Shown: in pieces, positions 13,113 through 24,993 of the stretch
Position numbering within the stretch: position 1 is the stretch's first letter
Layout of the letters: every line of letters begins with the position of its first letter
Origin: Amphiduros pacificus
Taxonomy: Eukaryota; Annelida; Polychaeta; Phyllodocida; Hesionidae
Reading direction: 5' to 3'
Assembly (NCBI GenBank): GCA_949316495.1
Contig: OX439003.1
Span: 56,421,879-56,485,878 of the forward strand
Length of the DNA stretch: 64,000 bases
The notes under the pieces: model-generated
Told to the model about the DNA's origin: nothing
The model's input: the letters and a program-made list of their open reading frames with translations, nothing else
Databases searched by the model: none
Translations under genes and position numbers: made by a program

Positions 13113-14687
13113 ACTGTTTTTCAAATTTTTCCCTAAAACAGGGATCACAATCACCGGAGGTGTGAGTTAGAGGTGCTGTGATATACATAAAAGGTAACAT
13201 TCACATCTCATTTATTGAGTAAAAAAAAGTCAAATCCTTGCAATATTACAATATATATGCTGGCAACTTTATGATGGCACTTGTAACCAAAGGGTTAAAA
13301 TTGTCATATTTTACAGAAACATTCATTGAACTACTATATGTCACTTAACAACTAAATGTCACTTAACTACTAAATGTCACTAAACTGATGTAAGTGTAAC
13401 TTTAAAAACACCAGAAATATTCATGATATGCTTTTAGGAATTCTCTTGCAATATACTCCTGTATATTCATAAGGGAAATGTGATGTACTTCAGACTGCCA
13501 CTAACCCAGTAAGAGTGCTACTTGCCATCTGCCTGGTTAAGAGGAAACTATGGCAACTGAGAAAGTAAGCTCTCAAATTGGTGGCTATTTTCTTCATTCA
13601 AACTGTCCAGGGGAATGTAAAATTTCAATGCTGTTTGAAACGTCATGAGTACTTATTGATTCCTTTTTTTTAAACAATTTCAAACCAGGAATTTAAAGGA
13701 TGACCTTCAGTGTGAGCATAAAATCCAGTCCTGGAATTTGAAATGAGAACTTTGTTGCTCTTTGACACTGCACCGTATTCTTGTTTGTATATTTGATCAT
13801 AACAAAGTGATCGGAGCACAATGCCTTCATGCTTCCATAATTTGGGGTTGTTATTCGTTTACCTCAGACTGGCCTTCTCCTCACAATCCCATAATAAGCG
13901 TGTCCTCCATTAGAGAAATTATTCCTAATGCTCCCACAGAACCACTACACAATTGCTGCCGATAATTTGCAGCGACCATAGGGCTAGTGTGACCTTTGTT
14001 TGACCTTTGTGAGAGCAAGCTGTAGGCGTCTCCCATCACAGGATGGACCGAGGGTCTTCCCCGATCACGATATTACGCTGGCCAACAATATGAACAAAGT
14101 GAAGCCTTGTCATTCCTATCTGTAAATATGACAATCTCCAGCACTTTCTGGTGTTTGGGCTAACCTTTAATATTCCGCTTTAAAAAAAAAAAATACTATT
14201 CAGGTGGGAAAACTCCTCTCTAACTAACACATGCCTATCTTGAGTCAATTTAATTTCCGTTAAGAGTACAACTGTAGAATGAATGTGAAATAAGCAGATG
14301 TAAAATATTTAAAAAATAATCAGATATTTTTTCCATTTAACTAAATGTGATGATTATAAAAACAATCTAAACAATTACTTTTCCAGTATAACTCAATAAG
14401 ATAAATCCTTGATGCAGGTTTAATTAAAGCAGTTGAGTATAGAGTGACGTGTGATTAGGATGAGACATATCCTTGGTGCAGAGTAGTTAACACATTTACA
14501 GTGAGCCTGAGGCACATTCACATTTGAATAATTCATTATATTGCAATGTTGCTTGAGATATGTAAACTCTTATTTGCTAACAACTATAAGGTAAAATACC
14601 AACTGATGAAATGATCCGTTTATGAAGACTGACAGAAATGCTTCACTGTGGAGGAGGAGGATGTTGACTGAGGCCTGGGAGATGTTA
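13113..14687. other. Upstream intergenic region of gene A, no gene seen
   Basis: This is about 1.6 kb of AT-rich unique sequence. It has an oligo-A tract near 14182 and a short direct repeat (CACTTAACTACTAAATGT-like) near 13340-13380. The only open frame of note (13762-13965) lacks any recognisable motif and is probably chance. The gene A promoter should lie here, but no TATA box or initiator can be assigned with confidence. Confidence 0.5.
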
Positions 14688-14797
14688 CGTAAGTGAGGCC
14701 ATAAGGTGAGGGCCTGTCTCTGCACACATGTATATCAAGGTTCGTAAGTGAGGCCATACTGTGAGGGCCTGTCTCTGCACACATGTATGTCAAGGTT
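14688..14797 (+). repeat. 55-bp tandem duplication spanning the gene A start codon, creating an upstream ORF
   Basis: Two copies of a 55-bp segment begin CGTAAGTGAGGCCATA at 14688 and 14743 and run through CACACATGTAT and CAAGGTT. The second copy contains the gene A start codon (14783). The first contains an equivalent ATG at 14728 that opens a short frame (MYIKVRK) ending in TGA at 14749-14751, just before the main start. If the mRNA begins upstream, this would be a seven-codon upstream ORF that could reduce translation of gene A. Both copies also carry GTAAGT, a splice-donor-like hexamer, which may be coincidental. Confidence 0.85.
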
Positions 14798-16870
14798 CAC
14801 TGCAGCGTGCTCCTATTGCACACAGCCATTGTCTTTGTCATCTGCTATTTACTAGTCAACTATGAATTTGAATATGGGGATGGGACAATACTCAAGAGAA
14901 AGAATGAGTGTGAACTTATTCAGAATGGAAAAAGGGGGAAAAATATAGACATCGATGTCACTGACAATCATCCATATATCATTGAGGAAAATGCTAATCC
15001 ACAACCAGAAAGAGTGAAGAAAGTTCCAAATTTGAAAGATTTTAAAATAATCAAAAGCCAGAAAGATTCAAAATATGAAGGAGAAAAAAAACATACTTTT
15101 GAGAAAACAAGGAGGACAAGGACTGAGCAGCTGCCCAAGCTGGATGGGAGCAGATCTGAGCAGCTGCCACAGCTGGATGGGGGCAGATCTGAGCAGCTGC
15201 CCAAGCTGGATGGGGGCAGATCTGAGCAGCTGCCCAAGCTGGATGGGAGCAGGACTGAGCAGCTGCCACAGCTGGATGGGAGCAGATCTGAGCAGCTGCC
15301 ACAGCTGGATGGGAGCAGATCTGAGCAGCTGCCACAGCTGGATGGGAGCAGATCTGAGCAGCTGCCACAGCTGGATGGGGGCAGATCTGAGCAGCTGCCC
15401 AAGCTGGATGGGAGCAGGACTGAGCAGCTGCCACAGCTGGATGGGAGCAGATCTGAGCAGCTGCCACAGCTGGATGGGAGCAGATCTGAGCAGCTGTCAA
15501 AGCTGGATGGGAGCAGATCTGAGCAGCTGCTACAGCTGGATGGGAGCAGGACTGAGCAGCTGTCAAAGCTGGATTGGAGCAGGACTGAGCAGCTGTCACA
15601 GCTGGATGGGAGCAGATCTGAGCAGCTGCCACAGCTGGATAGGAGCAGATCTGAGCAGCTGCCAAATCTGGATGGGAGCAGGACTGAGCACATGACAAAG
15701 CTAGTGAATTCGCTGAGAATGGAGCGTGTCAAAAAGGAGCAGGAGAATTATATAGACACAGGAGACTACCTGACAGATGTAGGGATCCGCCTAGCTGACA
15801 AGTACAAACTGGATGTAGATGGCGATGCCATGTTTCCCTACCTCATCAACAACCCATCCTTATGCACCCTCCACGCCCAGCTTCACCACGTCATCCTCAT
15901 TGTGTCGGCTCCCACTCACTTCAAGTACAGACAAATGCTCAGGCAAACTTGGGCGCAGAGTGACCTCGTGAAAACTCACCCTTCCCTGACTGTCTACCTC
16001 ATAGGAAATGCTTATAACTCCTCTCTGCAAAGGGCTCTTGTTGAGGAAAATAGGATATACGGAGACATCATCCAGGCAGATTTCAAGGAATCTTACCATA
16101 ATATTACTCTCAAAGTGTTAATGGGAATCAAATGGGTTCTCAGATATTGTAATAATACTAAGTATGTGGTGAGAGTGAATGAGGACATGTTTATAGACAC
16201 GTTTAACCTGGTGAGGCTGTTTGATGAGGAGTACAGAGAAGCTTCCAGGTCTATATGGGGACAGGAAACCCTCAATGCTTCTGTTGCTCGCTACCCTGCG
16301 GACCAGTGCCCAATCAGATGGTGCGTTAGTCTTGACGACCATAAAACATTATCTCTCTACCCTGACTATGTGTCCGGCAACGTCTACGTGATTCCCTTCC
16401 ACATTTTACAAGAACTTTACAGGACTGCATTGACCATCACATATTTCTGGATTGAGGACATTTTCCTGACCGGCTTTGTGCGGGAGGCAATGGGTAACGT
16501 GGAGATAATTTCCCTGGGAGACTACATAGAGTTCCAGGATCACAAACTCTTCACTGACCAGTACACAAACAGCCAGGACAGCACTCAGAAGAGACACATA
16601 GTCACTAAAGTCAACATGATGTCGACTCTGTGGATATGGGCTGTGCGCCTCATACACTTCAGTGGTGAGGACATAGAGACGCTCGGTGGTCCAGACTCTC
16701 TGGTACTTCTATGGCATAAGTTTGCTGGCTTTTCACATCAGGGACAAATGTTCTCTAAGTTTGCTGCAGACACACGAGGCTATGGTTCAGACTGTGTGTT
16801 CACGATGGCTGGGAGTGGCAGGCGGTGGGCCATGGTGCTGTGGCCAGTCTCTACTACAGGCCTATCATGA
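14783..16870 (+). CDS. Gene A: GT31 beta-1,3-galactosyltransferase-like protein with repeat-expanded stem
   Basis: This is a 695-residue, single-exon, predicted Golgi type II glycosyltransferase. Its sugar donor and acceptor are unknown. A hydrophobic anchor lies at residues ~8-27 (LLLHTAIVFVICYLLV). It is followed by a charged stem and then about 18 tandem 11-residue repeats of the type SRSEQLPQLDG (residues ~111-310). The GT31 domain starts near residue 327. It has RQMLRQTWA (383-391, the family's R..LR.TW motif), VYLIGNA, YGDIIQADF, YHNITLK with its N-glycosylation sequon, a degenerate DxD as NED (466-468), YPDYVSGN and WIEDIF (Glu558-Asp559). It ends in FTMAGSG..W.M.LWPV, an ending shared with gene C. 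DNA at 15763-16261 is about 98% identical to gene C, whereas the following half is only about 50% identical in protein. The ATG choice is supported by the anchor that immediately follows. Family assignment is confident; catalytic activity is not established. Confidence 0.87.
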   Translation: MYVKVHCSVLLLHTAIVFVICYLLVNYEFEYGDGTILKRKNECELIQNGKRGKNIDIDVTDNHPYIIEENANPQPERVKKVPNLKDFKIIKSQKDSKYEGEKKHTFEKTRRTRTEQLPKLDGSRSEQLPQLDGGRSEQLPKLDGGRSEQLPKLDGSRTEQLPQLDGSRSEQLPQLDGSRSEQLPQLDGSRSEQLPQLDGGRSEQLPKLDGSRTEQLPQLDGSRSEQLPQLDGSRSEQLSKLDGSRSEQLLQLDGSRTEQLSKLDWSRTEQLSQLDGSRSEQLPQLDRSRSEQLPNLDGSRTEHMTKLVNSLRMERVKKEQENYIDTGDYLTDVGIRLADKYKLDVDGDAMFPYLINNPSLCTLHAQLHHVILIVSAPTHFKYRQMLRQTWAQSDLVKTHPSLTVYLIGNAYNSSLQRALVEENRIYGDIIQADFKESYHNITLKVLMGIKWVLRYCNNTKYVVRVNEDMFIDTFNLVRLFDEEYREASRSIWGQETLNASVARYPADQCPIRWCVSLDDHKTLSLYPDYVSGNVYVIPFHILQELYRTALTITYFWIEDIFLTGFVREAMGNVEIISLGDYIEFQDHKLFTDQYTNSQDSTQKRHIVTKVNMMSTLWIWAVRLIHFSGEDIETLGGPDSLVLLWHKFAGFSHQGQMFSKFAADTRGYGSDCVFTMAGSGRRWAMVLWPVSTTGLS
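15114..15711 (+). repeat. 33-bp coding minisatellite in the stem of gene A
   Basis: About 18 in-frame copies of a 33-bp unit (AGCAGATCTGAGCAGCTGCC plus ACAGCTGGATGGG) encode [S/G]R[S/T]EQLP[Q/K]LDG. The last copies degrade (EQLSKLDW, EHMTKLVN). Units differ mainly at S/G, S/T and Q/K, so the array looks recently homogenised. Neither gene C, its closest relative, nor B, D or E has these repeats. The unit length keeps all frames open on both strands, so overlapping frames here are shadows. Copy number is likely polymorphic and would change the distance between membrane anchor and catalytic domain. Confidence 0.95.
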
Positions 16871-18352
16871 ACACTGCAATCAGGTCAATTAAACTCTTCC
16901 TGCATACAGATGTGACCAGGATAGTTGCCAAGAAACTTTCTCCAAGTTGTAATGATATTTTTATTCATAACAGAACAATACAATAGAAATATGAATCTTA
17001 TTTTATATCTAAACTATATCATCTTAATCTTTATACACAAGGTAACTAAATGGCATTTGCAATTTTAATTTTTGCAAAACATCTGTCAATTTCCTCTGCT
17101 GATTCTATAAATCACTCTATCATAGCTTTGTTATGTATTTTTTTTAATCTACTATGAAGACTGCAGAAACTGTACCCTGTATGTTACTTATGTTGCGACT
17201 GGAGAGCACCTCCATGCCAACTACAGTTCGTGTAAATCTTGCATCACACCCTTTTGCACTGAATTGACATGAGAGATATTTTCCTCAGAGTGAGTGAATA
17301 GAACAATGTGAACCTTACCAGATATTCACTTAAACCTTCCAAAGAAAATTTATATATTTAAAATTAAATCAGACTAAAGACCTATTTGATAAACTTAGAG
17401 ATTGCAGTCATGTGCTTAGTGGTGTTGTGAGAATAATTACCAATATTTCTTTAATTTTATAGAGCTGTAGTTTTTTAGGCTAGATGCAAGGATTGGCCAG
17501 TATTCATGGTCTTATTATATCTGATGATGTTCTTATCTGAACCTGAAACATATTAATCTGAATCAAGACCATGATTATATTTTATTTAATTAGCCTTGAA
17601 AGGGTCATGCTGGAGACATGGACTCAAATCTGTCTTGTGGCAGGTATTCAATTTTAATGATTTTGTGCCCCATCTTCAGAATGATGTCATCTATATCATC
17701 CTCTGCACCTCAAAGTAGGGTAGGATCTCTGTCACTGTATGGAACTTTATTCATAAGATATCTAAAATAATCTTGATCAATAAATGACCATTCCAACCAC
17801 TGCACATCTCAACACTTAATTGAACTAACAATCCTGTAATTAATTAAAATGAAAATCCATTATCTATGATTAAATGGCTATATGATTGGATTTGACATTC
17901 TGGCACGATGCCTTATTGGTGTGATATTGAAGGTGATCTGGGATGGTTTACCTGTACAACATTCAAAGTCTGACATTCTCAGTGTCATTTAAACCACATC
18001 ATAATTTGCATACGTTATTTCAGTGCTGAGTATCATGTTGTGTTCTGCCGATGTTGAAACATGTGCTATGGATCACCTGTTACCCACAATTCCCCTTTGC
18101 CTTGACCCTCCCCATTTATCATGGGCTTGATATGCCATTCACATTTCTATTTTAATAGACTTTTCTGTGCAATTCTCAGTTATATAAGCATTCCAAGCAT
18201 TAGATATTGTTATATATGTAATCCATACATATTAAGAACCGGCTGACATGATTTTCTATGCCAATATCATGTTTGTACTCACCTGGATTTCTACAGCTGA
18301 CCTGAATACAGCTAATTGAATTTTGTAATTAATATATGCCTCATGCTAATGA
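16871..18352. other. Intergenic region downstream of gene A, no gene seen
   Basis: This is about 1.5 kb of AT-rich unique sequence. It should contain the 3' UTR of gene A, but no canonical AATAAA lies within the first few hundred bases (the nearest I see is at about 17779). No coding region, RNA gene or mobile element is recognised. Confidence 0.5.
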
Positions 18353-21300
18353 CACCCTTGAATAGTGGTGTCATACAGGTATATACCTCAACACACACAG
18401 CCTTGAATAGTGGTGTCATACAGATATATACCTCAACACACACAGCCTTGAATAGTGGCATCATACAGATATATACCTCAACACACACAGCCTTGAATAG
18501 TGATGTCATACAGATATATACCTCAACACACACAGCCTTGAATAGTGATGTCATACAGATATATACCTCAACACACACAGCCTTGAATAGTGATGTCCTA
18601 CAGATATATACCTCAACACACGCAGCCTTGAATAGTGGTGTCCTACAGATATATACCCCAACACACACAGCCTTGAATAGTGGTGTCCTACAGATATATA
18701 CCTCACCACACACAGCCTTGAATAGTGGTGTCATACAGATATATACCTCAACACACACAGCCTTGTATAGTGGTGTCCTACAGATATATACCCCAACACA
18801 CACAGCCTTGAATAGTGGTGTCATACAGATATATACCCCAACACACACAGCCTTGAATAGTGGTGTCATACAGATATATACCCCAACACACACAGCCTTG
18901 AATAGTGGCGTCATACAGATATATACCCCAACACACACAGCCTTAAATAGTGGCGTCATACAGATATATGCCTCAACACACACAGCCTTGAATAGTGGCG
19001 TCATACAGATATATACCTCAACACACACAGCCTTGAATAGTGGTGTCATACAGATATATACCCCAGCACACGCAGCCTTGAATAGTGGCGTCATACAGAT
19101 ATATACCTCACCACACACAGCCTTGTATAGTGGTGTCATACAGATATATACCTCAACACACACAGCCTTGAATAGTGGTGTCCTACAGATATATACCTCA
19201 ACACACGCAGCCTTGAATAGTGGTGTCCTACAGATATATACCTCAACACACACAGCCTTGAATAGTGGTGTCCTACAGATATATACCTCAACACACGCAG
19301 CCTTGAATAGTGGTGTCCTACAGATATATACCCCAACACACACAGCCTTGAATAGTGGTGTCCTACAGATATATACCTCACCACACACAGCCTTGAATAG
19401 TGGTGTCATACAGATATATACCTCAACACACACAGCCTTGTATAGTGGTGTCCTACAGATATATACCCCAACACACACAGCCTTGAATAGTGGTGTCATA
19501 CAGATATATACCTCACCACACACAGCCTTGAGTAGTGGTGTCATACAGATATATACCCCAACACACACAGCCTTGAATAGTGGTGTCATACAGATATATA
19601 CCTCAACACACACAGCCTTGAATAGTGGTGTCATACAGATATATACCTCAACACACACAGCCTTGAATAGTGGTGTCATACAGATATATACCTCAACACA
19701 CACAGCCTTGAATAGTGGTGTCATACAGATATATACCTCAACACACACAGCCTTGAATAGTGGTGTCATACAGATATATACCTCAACACACACAGCCTTG
19801 AATAGTGGTGTCATACAGATATATACCTCAACACACACAGCCTTGAATAGTGGTGTCATACAGATATATACCTCAACACACACAGCCTTGAATAGTGGTG
19901 TCATACAGATATATACCTCACCACACACAGCCTTGAATAGTGGTGTCATACAGATATATACCCCAACACACACAGCCTTGAATAGTGGTGTCATACAGAT
20001 ATATACCTCAACACACACAGCCTTGAATAGTGGTGTCATACAGATATATACCTCAACACACACAGCCTTGAATAGTGGTGTCCTACAGATATATACCTCA
20101 ACACACGCAGCCTTGAATAGTGGTGTCATACAGATATATACCTCAACACACGCAGCCTTGAATAGTGGTGTCATACAGATATATACCTCAATACACACAG
20201 CCTTGAATAGTGGTGTCATACAGATATATACCCCAACACACACAGCCTTGAATAGTGGTGTCATACAGATATATACCTCAACACACACAGCCTTGAATAG
20301 TGGTGTCATACAGATATATACCTCAACACACACAGCCTTGAATAGTGGTGTCCTACAGATATATACCTCAACACACGCAGCCTTGAATAGTGGTGTCCTA
20401 CAGATATATACCTCAACACACACAGCCTTGAATAGTGGTGTCATACAGATATATACCTCAACACACACAGCCTTGAATAGTGGTGTCCTACAGATATATA
20501 CCTCAACACACGCAGCCTTGAATAGTGGTGTCCTACAGATATATACCTCAACACACGCAGCCTTGAATAGTGGTGTCATACAGATATATACCCCAACACA
20601 CACAGCCTTGAATAGTGGTGTCATACAGATATATACCCCAACACACACAGCCTTGAATAGTGGTGTCATACAGATATATACCTCAACACACGCAGCCTTG
20701 AATAGTGGTGTCCTACAGATATATACCTCAACACACGCAGCCTTGAATAGTGGTGTCATACAGATATATACCTCAATACACACAGCCTTGAATAGTGGTG
20801 TCATACAGATATATACCCCAACACTCACAGCCTTGAATAGTGGTGTCATACAGATATATACCTCAACACACACAGCCTTGAATAGTGGTGTCATACAGAT
20901 ATATACCTCAACACACACAGCCTTGAATAGTGGTGTCCTACAGATATATACCTCAATACACACAGCCTTGAATAGTGGTGTCATACAGATATATACCCCA
21001 ACACACACAGCCTTGAATAGTGGTGTCATACAGATATATACCTCAACAAACACATAGCCTTGAATAGTGGTGTCATACAGATATATACCTCAACACACAC
21101 AGCCTTGAATAGTGGTGTCATACAGATATATACCTCAACACACACAGCCTTGAATAGTGGTGTCATACAGATATATACCTCAACACACACAGCCTTGAAT
21201 AGTGGTGTCCTACAGATATATACCTCAACACACGCAGCCTTGAATAGTGGTGTCCTACAGATATATACCTCAACACACACAGCCTTGAATAGTGGTGTCA

Positions 21301-24149
21301 TACAGATATATACCTCAACACACACAGCCTTGAATAGTGGTGTCCTACAGATATATACCTCAACACACGCAGCCTTGAATAGTGGTGTCCTACAGATATA
21401 TACCTCAACACACGCAGCCTTGAATAGTGGTGTCATACAGATATATACCCCAACACACACAGCCTTGAATAGTGGTGTCATACAGATATATACCCCAACA
21501 CACACAGCCTTGAATAGTGGTGTCATACAGATATATACCTCAACACACGCAGCCTTGAATAGTGGTGTCATACAGGTATATACCTCAACACACACAGCCT
21601 TGAATAGTGGTGTCATACAGATATATACCTCAACACACACAGCCTTGAATAGTGGTGTCATACAGATATATACCCCAACACACACAGCCTTGTATAGTGG
21701 TGTCCTACAGATATATACCTCACCACACACAGCCTTGAATAGTGATGTCCTACAGATATATACCTCAACACACACAGCCTTGAATAGTGGTGTCCTACAG
21801 ATATATACCCCAACACACACAGCCTTGAATAGTGGTGTCATACAGATATATACCTCAACACACACAGCCTTGAATAGTGATGTCCTACAGATATATACCT
21901 CAACACACACAGCCTTGAATAGTGATGTCATACAGATATATACCTCAACACACACAGCCTTGAATAGTGGTGTCCTACAGATATATACCCCAACACACAC
22001 AACCTTGAATAGTGGTGTCATACAGATATATACCTCACCACACACAGCCTTGAATAGTGGTGTCATACAGATATATACCCCAACACACACAGCCTTGAAT
22101 AGTGGTGTCATACAGATATATACCCCAACATACACAGCCTTGAATAGTGGTGTCCTACAGATATATACCTCAACACACACAGCCTTGAATAGTGGTGTCA
22201 TACAGATATATACCCCAACACACACAGCCTTGAATAGTGGCGTCATACAGATATATACCCCAACACACACAGCCTTGAATAGTGGTGTCATACAGATATA
22301 TACCCCAACACACACAGCCTTGAATAGTGGTGTCATACAGATATATACCTCGACACACACAGCCTTGAATAGTGGTGTCCTACAGATATATACCTCAACA
22401 CACACAGCCTTGAATAGTGGTGTCATACAGATATATACCTCAACACACATAGCCTTGAATAGTGATCTCCTACAGATATATACCTCAACACACACAGCCT
22501 TGAATAGTGGTGTCATACAGATATATACCTCAACACACACAGCCTTGAATAGTGGTGTCATACAGATATATACCCCAACACACACAGCCTTGAATAGTGG
22601 TGTCATACAGATATATACCTCAACACACACAGCCTTGAATAGTGGTGTCATACAGATATATACCCCAACACACACAGCCTTGAATAGTGGTGTCATACAG
22701 ATATATACCTCAACACACACAGCCTTGAATAGTGATGTCATACAGATATATACCCCAACACACACAGCCTTGAATAGTGATGTCATACAGATATATACCC
22801 CAACACACACAGCCTTGAATAGTGATGTCATACAGATATATACCCCAACACACACAGCCTTGAATAGTGGTGTCATACAGATATATACCTCAACACACAC
22901 AGCCTTGAATAGTGGTGTCATACAGATATATACCCCAACACACACAGCCTTGAATAGTGGTGTCATACAGATATATACCTCAACACACACAGCCTTGAAT
23001 AGTGATGTCATACAGATATATACCCCAACACACACAGCCTTGAATAGTGATGTCATACAGATATATACCCCAACACACACAGCCTTGAATAGTGATGTCA
23101 TACAGATATATACCTCACCACACACAGCCTTGAATAGTGATGTCATACAGATATATACCTCACCACACACAGCCTTGAATAGTGGTGTCATACAGATATA
23201 TACCTCAACACACACAGCCTTGAATAGTGGTGTCATACAGATATATACCTCAACACACACAGCCTTGTATAGTGGTGTCATACAGATATATACCCCAACA
23301 CACACAGCCTTGAATAGTGGTGTCCTACAGATATATACCTTAACACACACAGCCTTGAATAGTGGTGTCCTACAGATATATACCTTAACACACACAGCCT
23401 TGAATAGTGGTGTCATACAGATATATACCTCAACACACACAGCCTTGAATAGTGGTGTCATACAGATATATACCTCAACACACACAGCCTTGAATAGTGA
23501 TGTCATACAGATATATACCTCAACAAACACATAGCCTTGAATAGTGGTGTCATACAGATATATACCTCAACACACACAGCCTTGAATAGTGATGTCATAC
23601 AGATATATACCTCAACAAACACAGCCTTGAATAGTGGTGTCATACAGATATATACCTCAACAAACACAGCCTTGTATAGTGGTGTCCTACAGATATATAC
23701 CTCAACACACACAGCCTTGAATAGTGGTGTCCTACAGATATATACCTCAACACACACAGCCTTGAATAGTGGTGTCCTACAGATATATACCTCAACACAC
23801 ACAGCCTTGTATAGTGATGTCATACAGATATATACCCCAACACACATAGCCTTGAATAGTGGTGTCATACAGATATATACCCCAACACACACAGCCTTGA
23901 ATAGTGATGTCATACAGATATATACCCCAACACACACAGCCTTGAATAGTGATGTCATACAGATATATACCTCACCACACACAGCCTTGAATAGTGATGT
24001 CATACAGATATATACCTCACCACACACAGCCTTGAATAGTGGTGTCATACAGATATATACCTCAACACACACAGCCTTGAATAGTGGTGTCATACAGATA
24101 TATACCTCAACACACACAGCCTTGAATAGTGATGTCATACAGATATATA
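18353..24149. repeat. 45-bp minisatellite array, left part
   Basis: This tandem array has a 45-bp unit reading CCTTGAATAGTGGTGTCATA, then CAGATATATACCTCAACACA, then CACAG. There are about 129 units here, and the array continues beyond the inserted MITE. Common variants are GTCCTA for GTCATA, ACCCCA for ACCTCA, GATGTC for GGTGTC and CACGCAG for CACACAG. A 47-bp variant unit (CAACAAACACATAG) ends at about 21057 and 23534. It interrupts the otherwise continuous open frames on both strands (up to 913 codons each). The 15-codon periodicity of the hypothetical peptides follows from the 45-bp unit. I do not treat them as genes. Confidence 0.97.
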
Positions 24150-24993
24150 CTGTATACAGACAAATTTTCGCGACCTTTTTATTTTCGCGTTAATTCGCGC
24201 CAGGACGTCATTCGCGAAATTAAATGGACGCGAAATTGAAGATGCATTACGCAATTTGAGGTCGTCATGTTAAAAAGCGGGAGTGACGGGGACAAGCTCT
24301 TATTTTTGGCGCGAAAACAATTGGAGTCTATCAACACGCATTGAAATATTAATATATTGCAATTACCGCGACGTCACGTACATGATATTTACGTTTTACT
24401 TCATGGATAAATTCTCGACCTGCGAAGCATAATTTGTGACAATATTGGGTAAATACCTTTATTTATCATTTAAAACGCAATTAAAATCGATCCACGTGTG
24501 AAAGCATTTCTGTCAACAGGGAAGACACGACTCAAAGCCGTGGAAACAAAGACGAAATGCAAAACTGTGAACGCTGATAATTGAAATCAGTGAGAACAAA
24601 GTCATATCAAAGCATTTCGAAATAATATGTTGTAAATGATATATAAAGGTATTTACCCAATATTAACACAAATTCGCTTTGCAGGTCAAGAACAGAACAA
24701 AACCATCCATTCATTTAACATGCATTACGCAATACTAGCGTGAAAGCAAATATCGGACAGGCGGACTACTGTCTACACGTGGTTGAATATTTCTTTGTGT
24801 ATTACACGCTTTGTTTTGATGCTAAGAAGTGTTTCGAATTTTTTTGTTTTGTTCTGTTCTCGACCTGCAAAGTATAATTTGTGATAATATTATGTACTAG
24901 AAATCCAAAATTCGCGAAAATAAAACGGCGCGAACCTGTCTTAAACGGCGATGGCGCGAAAATAACTAGGCGCGAATTTTTCTCGGTATACAG
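24150..24993. mobile_element. 844-bp non-autonomous DNA transposon (MITE-like) with TA duplication
   Basis: The element sits inside the 45-bp array with TA on each side (24148-24149 and 24994-24995). Its ends are imperfect inverted repeats of about 40 bp: left CTGTATACAGA...TTTTCGCG, right (reverse complement) CTGTATACCGA...ATTCGCG, both then reaching TTATTTTCGCG. An internal inverted repeat pairs 24413-24472 with 24633-24692, and a third copy lies at 24857-24895. There is no transposase frame, so mobilisation in trans by a TA-targeting (Tc1/mariner-like) transposase is inferred. Removing 844 + 2 bp makes the distance between flanking 47-bp marker units 857 bp, which is 19 x 45 + 2. This fixes the boundaries precisely. 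Confidence 0.92.

Noticed and set aside
11988-13200. Tyr/His/Ile/Ser-rich frames up to 388 codons
   Set aside because: The 40-bp unit lacks minus-strand stops in all phases, so three registers are open at once. Low complexity, no domain.
14968-15732. Cys/Ser-rich and Ala/Cys-rich frames antisense to or overlapping gene A
   Set aside because: They are shadows of the 33-bp coding repeat. The sense frame has the membrane anchor and GT31 domain.
18312-21057. 913-codon open frames on both strands
   Set aside because: They are the same artefact in the 45-bp array. Both strands cannot plausibly be selected for coding over the same 2.7 kb, and start and stop positions are set by variant repeat units.
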